DNA from: Prostheceraeus crozeri
Lineage: Eukaryota > Platyhelminthes > Polycladida > Euryleptidae
Length of the DNA: 64,000 nucleotides
Assembly (NCBI GenBank): GCA_907163375.1
Contig: CAJQUW010007530.1
Coordinates: 186,001-250,000 of the forward strand
Reading direction: 5' to 3'
Part shown: one piece after another, positions 9,909 through 16,414 of the stretch
Layout of the letters: every line of letters begins with the position of its first letter
Position numbering within the stretch: the stretch's first letter is position 1
Translations under genes and position numbers: made by a program
Notes under the pieces: generated by a model
Database searches by the model: none
The model's input: only the letters and a program-made list of their open reading frames with translations
Told to the model about the DNA's origin: nothing

Positions 9909-10068
9909 ACGAGTATTGTAAATATTAACTTAAATATTTTTTACCTACAAAAAATGAGAATCATAAAAAATATAAATATAATTTTAAAAATACAAAAGTA
10001 TAAATATAATTTTTAAAATAAAAAAAGTATAAATATATAAAAGTATATAAAAGTATATAATTTTAAAA

Positions 10069-10242
10069 ATGGATAAAATTAGAGCTAATAATTTTAAAAG
10101 AATTAAACAATTAGAAGAGTTAATAAAAGAAAGAAATATTATGAAAGAAAATCATAGAATAAAAAGAATGATTGATGCAGGTTTGGTTCCTGATAAAGTT
10201 AAACCAAAAACGCAATCTGTAAAAGTTAAGAACAAAAAATAA
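10069..10242 (+). CDS. 57-residue paralogue of the 277-aa protein's N-terminus
   Basis: ATG at 10,069 to TAA at 10,242. The first 29 residues match the start of the minus-strand protein at 361-1194 with only three substitutions (MDKIRANNFKRIKQLEEL onward), then diverge into a short lysine-rich tail. An AT-rich leader of GTATATAAAA-type repeats precedes it. It is either a small functional paralogue or a partial duplication copied to the opposite arm. Confidence 0.6.
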   Translation: MDKIRANNFKRIKQLEELIKERNIMKENHRIKRMIDAGLVPDKVKPKTQSVKVKNKK

Positions 10243-10259
10243 ACATTTTTTTTATAATG

Positions 10260-10312
10260 GACATCGGTTCATGGGTCAACGGAGATGTCTTCCAGGGCTT
10301 CGCGCTTCGCCC
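10260..10312. repeat. Double-hairpin repeat, expanded form, intergenic
   Basis: The same module as at 1,560 and 12,801, but with one 15-bp CGGTTCATGGGTCAA unit placed inside the GACATC...GATGTC hairpin loop and a partly doubled GGGCTTCGC / GCTTCGCCC second hairpin. Confidence 0.75.
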
Positions 10313-10329
10313 GTATTTATATTTTTCCC

Positions 10330-10346
10330 AAAAAGTCAAATTTATT
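10330..10346 (+). promoter_or_regulatory. Candidate promoter motif upstream of the 181-aa virion gene
   Basis: AAAAAGTCAAATTTATT lies 20 nt before the ATG at 10,355. A nearly identical motif with the same spacing precedes the major capsid gene (10,967-10,982). Confidence 0.35.
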
Positions 10347-10354
10347 ACTAAAAA

Positions 10355-10900
10355 ATGCCTATAATTTATAAACACAATCTTAAACATTTTGCTTCAAATC
10401 AAAAAATTGCTCATGAACCACGTATGAATCCTGTTTATCATTATGATAATAGAGAAACAGTCGGAACAGAAAAGTTCCTAGGCACCGCAGGTGCCATCCA
10501 AAAAGAAGGGGATGGCATCTTTTCTGGTATTGGTAGTATCGTTAACTTAATTAAAAATAATAAAGATTTGATTACATCTGCTGCAAAAGGAGCAGCTGCT
10601 ATAGGTAGTACAGCTAGTGCAATATCAAATGCTGTTAAATCACAAAACGAATTAAAACAACTAGAAGCTATTCGTAAACTTAGGAATGATTCTGAAGAAC
10701 TAAAAAAATTAAAAAAACTTTCAGATGAAACAAAAAACAAAATTGCTAACATAGCTGTTGATGGTGAAACCTTGAGGAGCGGAGCTCCGTCTAATAGTAA
10801 ACATAATGAAAATAAAAATAATGAAAAAATAGGCGTAGCCATAGAACCTACGGTTCGTTCAATTGAAGAAATAAGAGGTAATGGGCTAGCAAAATTCTAA
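10355..10900 (+). CDS. Small virion-type protein with Gly/Ala-rich amphipathic segment
   Basis: A 181-residue frame. The centre has a hydrophobic Gly/Ala/Ser-rich stretch (GIGSIVNLIKNN then KGAAAIGSTASAISNAV), followed by a charged helix and a polar tail. This layout resembles the pVI/pX-like minor virion proteins of adintoviruses and adenoviruses, some of which disrupt membranes; the homology is not certain. It is directly upstream of the capsid gene, in the same orientation, with a shared upstream motif. Three double-hairpin repeats lie in frame within it. Confidence 0.55.
   Translation: MPIIYKHNLKHFASNQKIAHEPRMNPVYHYDNRETVGTEKFLGTAGAIQKEGDGIFSGIGSIVNLIKNNKDLITSAAKGAAAIGSTASAISNAVKSQNELKQLEAIRKLRNDSEELKKLKKLSDETKNKIANIAVDGETLRSGAPSNSKHNENKNNEKIGVAIEPTVRSIEEIRGNGLAKF
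10463..10495. repeat. Double-hairpin repeat in the 181-aa gene
   Basis: GGAAC with six loop bases then GTTCC (10,463-10,478), spacer TA, then GGCACCGCAGGTGCC (10,481-10,495). Read in frame. Confidence 0.7.
10776..10788. repeat. Single mini-hairpin GGAGC-GGA-GCTCC
   Basis: A perfect 5-bp stem with a three-base loop, in frame in the 181-aa gene. It is the same stem as hairpin 1 of subfamily B. Confidence 0.6.
10832..10856. repeat. Double-hairpin repeat in the 181-aa gene
   Basis: GGCGTAGCC (10,832-10,840) and GAACCTACGGTTC (10,844-10,856), both with three-base loops, in frame. Confidence 0.7.
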
Positions 10901-10966
10901 AATTATATTTTAGTAAAATTTTTTAGTAATTTTTTTAGTAAAATTTTTTCTGTCTGGGAGAAAAAC

Positions 10967-10982
10967 AAAAAGTCAAATTATT
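10967..10982 (+). promoter_or_regulatory. Candidate promoter motif upstream of the capsid gene
   Basis: AAAAAGTCAAATTATT, 21 nt from its GTC to the ATG at 10,993. It matches the motif before the 181-aa gene. Confidence 0.35.
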
Positions 10983-10992
10983 TCTTATAAAA

Positions 10993-12327
10993 ATGTCTTC
11001 GCTTATCGAAAATAAATTTAGATTAGATGATCCCCCGTTCACCAGTTACAATCAAAAAAAGAATGACTATATAAGAATTGCTATGAATCCCGGATCTTCC
11101 AGTAGAGTAAATACTGGAGGTGATTTAATCTTTGAAGTTGATAATCAGCAGAGTTATTTATATTTACCTGATTCATTTTTACACTGTGAATATTCTTTAT
11201 ATAGTGATGCTAATTTTACAACACCATTACCAGATACCGATAATATTACACTAGAGAATAATTTTTTCCCAAGTTTATTTACACAAATGCGTTTAGATGT
11301 TGCAACTCAAAATATAGAAACAATAAGTGATTCCCCAGGTGTAATTGATACAATGCTTAGATTTATAACAATTGGTGAAAATAATAAAAAGCATGAAATC
11401 GAAGGTTGGTTTCCTGATACTAATGATGGTATAATTATTGAGGATTTAACTCACGCTGGAACAGATGCCGCAGGAATTGCGAAAGATGTAGAAAATATTG
11501 CAAAACATTTAAATAAAACAAATAATGAAGCATATAAAGAAAGACGTGAATTTAACAAAAAAAGTAAACAGACAGTAAATTGGTCATTGTCTCCATTATT
11601 CGGATATTTAGATTATGATAAAATATCATATCAATTAAAATTTAAATTAATAATTCATCGTACAGCAAATAATGAATTAATCTTTTTTGGTAAGACTGGG
11701 AAAAAAGCATATTTAAAAATTGATAGACTTGAATGGTGGATTAAGCATATTACTCCTAGTTTAGAGGTTGAAACAGCTATTGCAAAAAGATTAAATACTA
11801 ACAAACCAATTCCAGTTAATTTTCTAAAGAGAACTGCTAGTTCAGTAACTTTTTCCGAACAAAGATTTAACTGGCATTTTACTAGAACTGCGAATACTCC
11901 AAGATATTTATTACTAACATTTCAAAGAAATAATTCTCCAAGTTTTGATAAGAACAATAATATCTTCCATATTAATACAATTCGAAGTTTACAAGTTTCA
12001 TTAAATCAAACTCGATATCCAATTGATCCATTAAGATTCGATGATACCAATAATCAATTTACGGAAGGATATGATTCTTATAGAAATCTTTGTATAGAAT
12101 TTGGAGTTGAACCACAATTAACTCCTGGAGATTGGAGACATTTATATCCAATTTTCTGCTTCGATTTAAGTGCACAATCTGAAGATATTATTAAAAATGG
12201 TTGTGATGTAACAATTAATATTGAAAAGAAAGATTCCACAACTTCATTGATGGCTTATGGTTTATTGCTAGAAGATGCAAAATATTCTATTGAAATTCTT
12301 AATGGGAAGATGGCTAGAATAGGCTAA
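10993..12327 (+). CDS. Major capsid protein, double jelly-roll type
   Basis: A 444-residue frame with Polinton/adintovirus capsid features: an N-terminal DY-x-RI-x-x-NPGSSS region, then a beta-rich YLYLPDSFLHCEY strand, NNFFPSLFTQMRLDV, and a D-S-P-G-V-I-D-T-M-L helix. A second jelly-roll contains the WWIKHITPSLEVE and RYLLLTFQRN strands and FNWHFTRTANTPRYL. The C-terminal region ends in a Y-S-I-E-I-L pattern. The length is slightly short of the usual 500-600 residues. Trimers would build an icosahedral shell. It follows the 181-aa virion gene in the same orientation. Confidence 0.85.
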   Translation: MSSLIENKFRLDDPPFTSYNQKKNDYIRIAMNPGSSSRVNTGGDLIFEVDNQQSYLYLPDSFLHCEYSLYSDANFTTPLPDTDNITLENNFFPSLFTQMRLDVATQNIETISDSPGVIDTMLRFITIGENNKKHEIEGWFPDTNDGIIIEDLTHAGTDAAGIAKDVENIAKHLNKTNNEAYKERREFNKKSKQTVNWSLSPLFGYLDYDKISYQLKFKLIIHRTANNELIFFGKTGKKAYLKIDRLEWWIKHITPSLEVETAIAKRLNTNKPIPVNFLKRTASSVTFSEQRFNWHFTRTANTPRYLLLTFQRNNSPSFDKNNNIFHINTIRSLQVSLNQTRYPIDPLRFDDTNNQFTEGYDSYRNLCIEFGVEPQLTPGDWRHLYPIFCFDLSAQSEDIIKNGCDVTINIEKKDSTTSLMAYGLLLEDAKYSIEILNGKMARIG

Positions 12328-12343
12328 AGCCCAAGACTTCGTC
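12322..12343. repeat. Double-hairpin repeat overlapping the capsid gene end
   Basis: GGCTAAAGCC (12,322-12,331) overlaps the capsid gene's stop codon and is followed by GACTTCGTC (12,335-12,343). It may also shape the mRNA 3' end. Confidence 0.6.
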
Positions 12344-12344
12344 G

Positions 12345-12465
12345 TTTAATTAATTTAATTTTTTTGATAACTTAAAATTTTTTCATAACTAGAATAGATT
12401 AAAAATTCTTAACTTAAAATTTTCGTAACTTAAAATTTTCGTAACTTAAAATTTTTTTATTAAAA
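12345..12465 (+). promoter_or_regulatory. Leader with tandem TAACTTAAAATTTT repeat
   Basis: The unit TTCGTAACTTAAAATT and close variants repeat about four times immediately before the ATG at 12,466. I infer a leader or promoter region from position only. Confidence 0.25.
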
Positions 12466-13023
12466 ATGTCGCAAGCGAAAAGTAATATTAATAATAAAAC
12501 TGTTGAATTAAAATTACGTAATATTGTTGACAAAAATACCCCTAAAACTATTACAATTAATAAAAAAAAGTATTACATAAGTAAACCAATGATAGAGAGT
12601 ATTCAATTACAAGAAGAAAAGAATGGCGGGATTCTCCCATTAATTCCCCTAATAATAGGTGGCATAGCAGCAGCAGGAAGTGTTGCAGGTGGGACAGCTG
12701 GTATTGTCCAAGCAGTAAATAAAAATAAATCAGAGAAGGCAGCATTAGAAGAACAAAAACGCCATAACAGAGAGTTAGAGAAAGTTGCTAGGGGTGAAGG
12801 GACATCGGTTCATGGGTCAACGGTTCATGGGTCAACGGAGATGTCTTCCAGGGCTTCGCCCGAAGGAAAAGGAGTAGTAGATAATTTTATTAGTAAATTA
12901 AAATTAGTTGATGAAGGAAAACGAGTTCTTAAAAATATTCTCCACAATGTTGATGATTTAATTGAAATTAAAGAAACTAAAGATGGTTCTGGAATATATC
13001 TAAGTCCTAGTATGATAAGGTAA
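12466..13023 (+). CDS. Minor virion-type protein with hydrophobic Gly/Ala segment
   Basis: A 185-residue frame with a short polar N-terminus, then a strongly hydrophobic stretch (GGILPLIPLIIGGIAAAG then SVAGGTAGIVQAVN), a charged coiled segment and a hydrophilic C-terminus. Proteins of this shape follow the capsid gene in adintoviruses and resemble adenoviral pX/pVI-type peptides; a membrane-active entry role is plausible but inferred. Residues about 113-140 are encoded by an expanded double-hairpin repeat, giving two tandem VHGST units followed by EMSSRASP. Confidence 0.55.
   Translation: MSQAKSNINNKTVELKLRNIVDKNTPKTITINKKKYYISKPMIESIQLQEEKNGGILPLIPLIIGGIAAAGSVAGGTAGIVQAVNKNKSEKAALEEQKRHNRELEKVARGEGTSVHGSTVHGSTEMSSRASPEGKGVVDNFISKLKLVDEGKRVLKNILHNVDDLIEIKETKDGSGIYLSPSMIR
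12801..12861. repeat. Double-hairpin repeat, expanded form, inside a gene
   Basis: GACATC ... GATGTC encloses two tandem 15-bp units CGGTTCATGGGTCAA (12,806-12,835), and GGGCTTCGCCC (12,851-12,861) follows. The in-frame insertion adds whole codons because the inner unit is 15 bp. Confidence 0.85.
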
Positions 13024-13031
13024 TAACCTCA

Positions 13032-13044
13032 GAACCTTTGGTTC
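13032..13044. repeat. Mini-hairpin GAACC-TTT-GGTTC
   Basis: A perfect 5-bp stem with a TTT loop just after the stop codon of the 185-aa gene. It is the same stem as hairpin 2 of subfamily A. Confidence 0.6.
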
Positions 13045-13099
13045 CTTTCGGTAAAACATTCATTTTATTTTATCTTTTAAATTTTTTTTATCTTTTAAA

Positions 13100-14506
13100 A
13101 TGAATTCCACAAATTCCGAAAATTTAATTAAATTAAAAATTTCTAATTTAGATTTATTGAATTATCTATTAAACAAAAATAAAAACTCAAATTGTAAAAT
13201 TTATGAAGATAACGACGACAAACAAAGTTTGGCTACTACCTACGGTGGTGACAAGAACAAAGTTCCACACCACTTCGGTGGTGATATACAAAAAACATTA
13301 GAAAACTTTCCTGGCTTTATTTGGAGTAAATATTCGAAAGAAAAACATCTTCCTGGTCATTCATATACCGGTCCAGGAACTCGATTAGATATAAGACTAG
13401 ATGAGAATAATAATCCGAAACCAGGTGAAGAACCGATAAATAGAGTAGATGCCGCAGCTTACAGGCATGATTTAGCTTATCGAAATCATGATCTAAGTTC
13501 TCGACATGCAGCTGATAAGAAGATGATACAAGAATTAGATAGTATTCAGAATCCTACATTTAGAGAAAAAATTGAAAGAATGTTTGTTAAGAAAGCTTTA
13601 CAAGCTAAAATATTATTCGGCCAGGGTTTAAATGAAACGACAGCAAAGCTGTCTGAGAGCAACGCTCGAAATCATAATTCAGGCGTTTATGCATCTGAAA
13701 TTCATAAAGAATATAGAAAGCCTAAATATTTATTGAAAGTAAAAGTATTTAATAAAGATGATATTTGGAGTGCTGATCTTATTCATATGCCGAATGAAAG
13801 GGACCGAACCGAAGGTTCTAAGACAAAGTCTGACTACAAATACGCATTGACCGTTATAGATTTATATACACGATATGCTTGGGTAAAGCCTTTAAAAAAC
13901 AAAAGTGGTCTATCAGTTAAATATGCGTTTGAAGAAATCTTTAAAGAAAGTAATAGAAAGCCAACAAAATTGTTTGTTGATAAAGGATCGGAATTTTATA
14001 ACCGAAACGTTCAGCCACTATTTGAAACTGTTTATTCAACTGAAAACGCAGGAAAAGCTATAGTGATAGAAAGATTCAATCGGACGTTAAAAAATAAAAT
14101 TTTCAAGAAATTTACTCAGCAAGGAAATCAGAAATGGTTGAAGATATTACCAGGAGTTGTAGAAGAGTACAATAATAAAGTTCATTCTGGTATTGAAGAA
14201 ACTCCAAAGAATGCTTCTGACGACCCTGATTTGATACGAAAAAAAATATTCGAGAATAATTATTCGAATGAGAGTAATCCGAATTTGCAGAAACTTAAGC
14301 CGAAATTTAAAATTGGAGATAGAGTTAGAATATTTAAATATAAGAACAAATTTGAAAAAGGCTTTGTTGGCTATTGGACTAAAGAAATATTCGAAGTTTC
14401 TAAAATAAATCAAAGTTATCCGATTACTTATGAAATTAAAGATTTAGATGATGAGAATATCAGAGGCCGATTTTATCAAAATGAATTACAGAAAACAGAG
14501 CTTTAA
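13100..14506 (+). CDS. Phospholipase A2-integrase fusion protein
   Basis: One open frame of 468 residues carries two unrelated modules. Residues about 70-150 form a parvovirus-VP1-type phospholipase A2 domain: GPGTRLD resembles the calcium-binding loop, RHDLAYR supplies the HD-x-x-Y catalytic pair, and an R-x-A-D-K-K-M helix follows. Such domains breach endosomal membranes during entry. Residues about 225-400 form a retroviral-type integrase core with catalytic D in WSADLIH, D in VDKGSEF and E in IERFNRTLK; an SH3-like tail with KFKIGDRVRIFKYK follows. The usual N-terminal HHCC finger is not evident. Polintons normally encode the integrase alone, so the fusion is unusual. Three double-hairpin repeats lie in frame. 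Confidence 0.85.
   Translation: MNSTNSENLIKLKISNLDLLNYLLNKNKNSNCKIYEDNDDKQSLATTYGGDKNKVPHHFGGDIQKTLENFPGFIWSKYSKEKHLPGHSYTGPGTRLDIRLDENNNPKPGEEPINRVDAAAYRHDLAYRNHDLSSRHAADKKMIQELDSIQNPTFREKIERMFVKKALQAKILFGQGLNETTAKLSESNARNHNSGVYASEIHKEYRKPKYLLKVKVFNKDDIWSADLIHMPNERDRTEGSKTKSDYKYALTVIDLYTRYAWVKPLKNKSGLSVKYAFEEIFKESNRKPTKLFVDKGSEFYNRNVQPLFETVYSTENAGKAIVIERFNRTLKNKIFKKFTQQGNQKWLKILPGVVEEYNNKVHSGIEETPKNASDDPDLIRKKIFENNYSNESNPNLQKLKPKFKIGDRVRIFKYKNKFEKGFVGYWTKEIFEVSKINQSYPITYEIKDLDDENIRGRFYQNELQKTEL
13255..13283. repeat. Double-hairpin repeat in the PLA2-integrase gene
   Basis: GAACAAAGTTC (13,255-13,265), then CACCACTTCGGTGGTG (13,268-13,283, a 6-bp stem with a TTCG loop). An upstream GGTGGTG at 13,244 could pair with the second stem. 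In frame. Confidence 0.7.
13639..13667. repeat. Double-hairpin repeat in the PLA2-integrase gene
   Basis: GACAGCAAAGCTGTC (13,639-13,653) and GAGCAACGCTC (13,657-13,667), three-base loops and a three-base spacer. It lies in the linker between the two protein modules. Confidence 0.8.
13806..13831. repeat. Double-hairpin repeat in the integrase core
   Basis: GAACCGAAGGTTC (13,806-13,818), TA, AGACAAAGTCT (13,821-13,831). It is in frame and encodes RTEGSKTKS, placed in the loop between the first integrase strands. Confidence 0.85.
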
Positions 14507-14536
14507 CCTTTAGGTAGCGCTTTAGCTAGCTTCGCT
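14506..14536. repeat. Hairpin cluster between convergent genes
   Basis: ACCTTTAGGT (14,506-14,515), an AGC/GCT stem and AGCTTCGCT (14,528-14,536) fill the gap between the integrase stop and the protease stop. Position suggests a 3'-end role. Confidence 0.5.
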
Positions 14537-14540
14537 TGAG

Positions 14541-15002
14541 TTATAGATTGTTCAATTCTAACATAATATCTAGAAATGGTACTCCTTCCTGTAATTTAAA
14601 TAAAACATAAAGACATAATTGTCCACAATAAGTTGTTCCCGGTTTTTGAATTTGAAATGTATTATAAGTTCCATTTTCAAGTAATTCTTTTACTTCATTT
14701 GTCGGTGGAAGCCCGTATGAGTCAAAATAATAATTATCTCCGTTTTTACTAAAGATACCTGCTGACCAATGTACGCCGTTTTGGTCTGAAGTGTGAAGAT
14801 TCGTTATGAAATTTACAGTTATTGATGGAACTTTGTTCCGTGAACTGAAGGTTCCTGTTGGCTTATTTTTTAGGAATTGTAATTCGTCTCTCATTAGAAC
14901 ATGAAAATTCTTTATTCCTAATTCATTTGCGATTTTCTTTAGGTCGAAATTCGTTGTTGTCTGTGTTCCATATAATTTCAAAAACTCATTTATGTTGCTC
15001 AT
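14541..15002 (-). CDS. Adenain-like cysteine protease (virion maturation protease)
   Basis: A 153-residue frame. The catalytic set of the adenovirus-protease (C5) fold is visible: His in GVHWSAGIF, the acidic residue in YYFDSYGLPP, Gln in TFQIQKPG and Cys in YCGQLCLYVLF. In Polintons this enzyme is thought to cleave capsid precursors. It is convergent with the integrase gene. A double-hairpin repeat at 14,827-14,854 sits in frame between the N-terminal part and the catalytic His. Another, diverged copy of this gene's start lies at 15,345-15,466. Confidence 0.9.
   Translation of the reverse strand: MSNINEFLKLYGTQTTTNFDLKKIANELGIKNFHVLMRDELQFLKNKPTGTFSSRNKVPSITVNFITNLHTSDQNGVHWSAGIFSKNGDNYYFDSYGLPPTNEVKELLENGTYNTFQIQKPGTTYCGQLCLYVLFKLQEGVPFLDIMLELNNL
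14827..14854. repeat. Double-hairpin repeat in the protease gene
   Basis: GGAACTTTGTTCC (14,827-14,839) and GAACTGAAGGTTC (14,842-14,854, one G-U pair), in frame. Confidence 0.8.
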
Positions 15003-15039
15003 TTTATAATAAAAAAAATTTCTTAAGGGACCCCTAGAA

Positions 15040-15219
15040 GTCAGAGGGGAGGGGGTATTGATTTAAAACTGTTCTCTAATGATGTCTTTCCTTACTACTT
15101 AGTCAGAAGGGGTATTGATTTAAAACATTTTTATAATGATGACTTTCCTTACTACTTAGTCAGAAGGGGGGGGTATTGATTTAAAACTGGTCTCTAATGA
15201 TGTCTTTCTTTACTACTTA
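15040..15219. repeat. Three tandem copies of a roughly 60-bp repeat at the element's right side
   Basis: Units at 15,040-15,101, 15,102-15,158 and 15,159-15,219. Each has GTCAGA, a run of G, TATTGATTTAAAAC, then a TAATGATG...CTTTCCTTACTACTTA-type core. The G runs vary in length. They may be part of the element's terminal region. Confidence 0.8.
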
Positions 15220-15344
15220 TTCAATTTTGAAATGATTTAATTTAATCTAAATTTAAACGTTACATTGTTGCATTGTGTTAGTGTTTAACTACATAGAGTT
15301 AGTGTTTCGCGCATATTTTATCAATAGTAATTCATTACTCATCA
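15220..15344. other. AT-rich spacer, nothing recognised
   Basis: Simple AT-rich DNA lies between the 60-bp repeats and the protease-start relic. Confidence 0.4.
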
Positions 15345-15466
15345 ATATGTGAAAATTCTTTTTTTCCCAATTGCTTAGCAATCTCATTTAAATCGAAATT
15401 TCATGTGGTTTTGTTTGCTGTATATTTTTAGAATGTCTCTAATGTTACTCATTTTAAATGGAATAA
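15345..15466 (-). pseudogene. Diverged relic of the start of a Polinton protease gene
   Basis: This segment aligns along its whole length with the 5' end of the protease gene at about 14,895-15,010, same orientation, including the upstream AT run and the initial MSN-type start region, but is much diverged. It shows that a second, older protease-bearing element or a tandem duplication lay here. It is a fossil. Confidence 0.65.
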
Positions 15467-16111
15467 AATCTATTTCAGTCATTTCTCAAAAGAATTAGCG
15501 TGTAGCAGCTGTTAAAATTGTTTCAGCTGATAGGGGTGAAGGAAATCACAAACAATAGCGCATAATGCGAGTTGTGAAATCTCATTCACACTATGAGAAC
15601 AAAAGAACAAGTACAATCTAAAGACAATAGACATATGAGAGAGAAGAGAAATGAATGAGCATTTCTCTTCATTTTGGTTTCAATAACAATCATTCATGCG
15701 ACATTGCTTGAATGGAAAAATACACCAACTGTCGCGCCGATGTCAGAAAGTTTGTCGATAAAAGTGCCGACATGGTTCGATAGTTGGTGTATTTTTCCAT
15801 TAGCGTTCAAGGTCATTCTATTAAAAGCATATGGGAATTATTCTCATTGAAGACAAGCAATTGTTTTAAAGAATGCATTGTGAATACAATATTCCTGTAA
15901 CAGACAGGAACGAGAGAGAGAGAAAGAAAGAAAGAAGACACGCTGCTCCGTAAAAGTTTAATTGAGATAACGAAGGATATATTCTTGAGGTTCCTTCCAC
16001 TTTTGTTTCATTCATTTCTGAAGTTCCTTCCATTTTTGTTTCTTCCATTTTTAAAGAAATATTATTAGTCACATGATATATTTTAAAAACCTGAAAAACG
16101 TCTAAACTCAT
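15467..16111. other. Non-coding, one hairpin and simple repeats
   Basis: It contains a GA-rich microsatellite near 15,910-15,945 and a GAAGTTCCTTCCA-type direct repeat near 15,990-16,040. Apart from the separate hairpin entry, I see no gene. Confidence 0.4.
15711..15801. repeat. Inverted repeat with 24-bp arms (foldback)
   Basis: The arms at 15,711-15,734 and 15,778-15,801 (beginning AATGGAAAAATACACC) pair with one mismatch around a 43-bp loop. It could be a minimal MITE. Confidence 0.7.
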
Positions 16112-16178
16112 GAATTTGAGATTCTTAACTTTTCTGATTTTTCGGTGTCCTGGAACGGTCATGATTTTCAAGGTAAAA

Positions 16179-16210
16179 ATCGAACCGAAGGTTCTAGGGC
16201 TTCGCCCGAT
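16179..16210. repeat. Double-hairpin repeat, subfamily A, clean copy
   Basis: ATC, GAACCGAAGGTTC, TA, GGGCTTCGCCC, GAT: exactly 32 bp, both hairpins perfect with three-base loops. It is identical to the copy at 16,288 and is the reverse complement of the orientation used at 3,921 and 5,995. Confidence 0.95.
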
Positions 16211-16287
16211 TGTAATTCACAAATTTGAGATTCTTAACTTTTCTGATTTTTCGGTGTCCTGGAACGGTCATGATTTAAGCAATGAAA

Positions 16288-16319
16288 ATCGAACCGAAGG
16301 TTCTAGGGCTTCGCCCGAT
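16288..16319. repeat. Double-hairpin repeat, subfamily A, clean copy
   Basis: Identical to 16,179-16,210; it is part of the 109-bp duplication. Confidence 0.95.
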
Positions 16320-16382
16320 TGTAATTCTCAAATTTGAGATTTTGAAAAATTTGAAAAACTGGGTATTTTTAAAAACGCTTAA

Positions 16383-16414
16383 ATCGGAGCGAAGCTCCTC
16401 TGGCTTTAGTCGAT
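16383..16414. repeat. Double-hairpin repeat, subfamily B, dispersed copy
   Basis: ATC, GGAGCGAAGCTCC, TCT, GGCTTTAGTC, GAT. It matches the polB-internal copy at 4,460-4,491 at 31 of 32 positions while the flanks are unrelated. Confidence 0.95.

Larger units (their letters stand above)
1..15219. mobile_element. Polinton/adintovirus-like element 1 (left end outside window)
   Basis: This AT-rich block holds the Polinton core set: protein-primed PolB, packaging ATPase, double jelly-roll capsid protein, retroviral-type integrase and adenain-like protease, plus penton-like, fibre-like and small virion-type proteins. Genes at 1-8,770 read on the minus strand, those at 9,021-14,506 on the plus strand, and the protease again on the minus strand. 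Base composition is far more AT-rich than the DNA beyond about 15.3 kb. The right limit is set provisionally at the end of three 60-bp direct repeats; no target-site duplication can be shown because the left end is missing. Frames are long, so the visible part looks largely whole, with at most one or two breaks, and young. It is clearly a different lineage from the second Polinton in the window. Confidence 0.85.
16112..16330. repeat. 109-bp tandem duplication carrying double-hairpin repeats
   Basis: Two copies of a segment starting GAATTTGAGATTCTTAACTT and including TCGGTGTCCTGGAACGGTC, offset by 109 bp. Each copy contains one perfect subfamily A unit. Confidence 0.85.

Noticed and set aside
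10441-10842. Long minus-strand frame inside the 181-aa gene
   Set aside because: It is the antisense of a better-supported gene and has only biased hydrophobic composition.
1-15219. Bacterial or phage contamination as the source of the AT-rich block
   Set aside because: Double jelly-roll capsid, protein-primed PolB with endonuclease VII-like insert, adenain-like protease and retroviral-type integrase together define a eukaryotic Polinton/adintovirus, despite the phage-like fibre motif.
15866-16171. Minus-strand frame with MEGTS/VEGTS repeats
   Set aside because: It arises from a short direct repeat in decayed DNA and has no family features.
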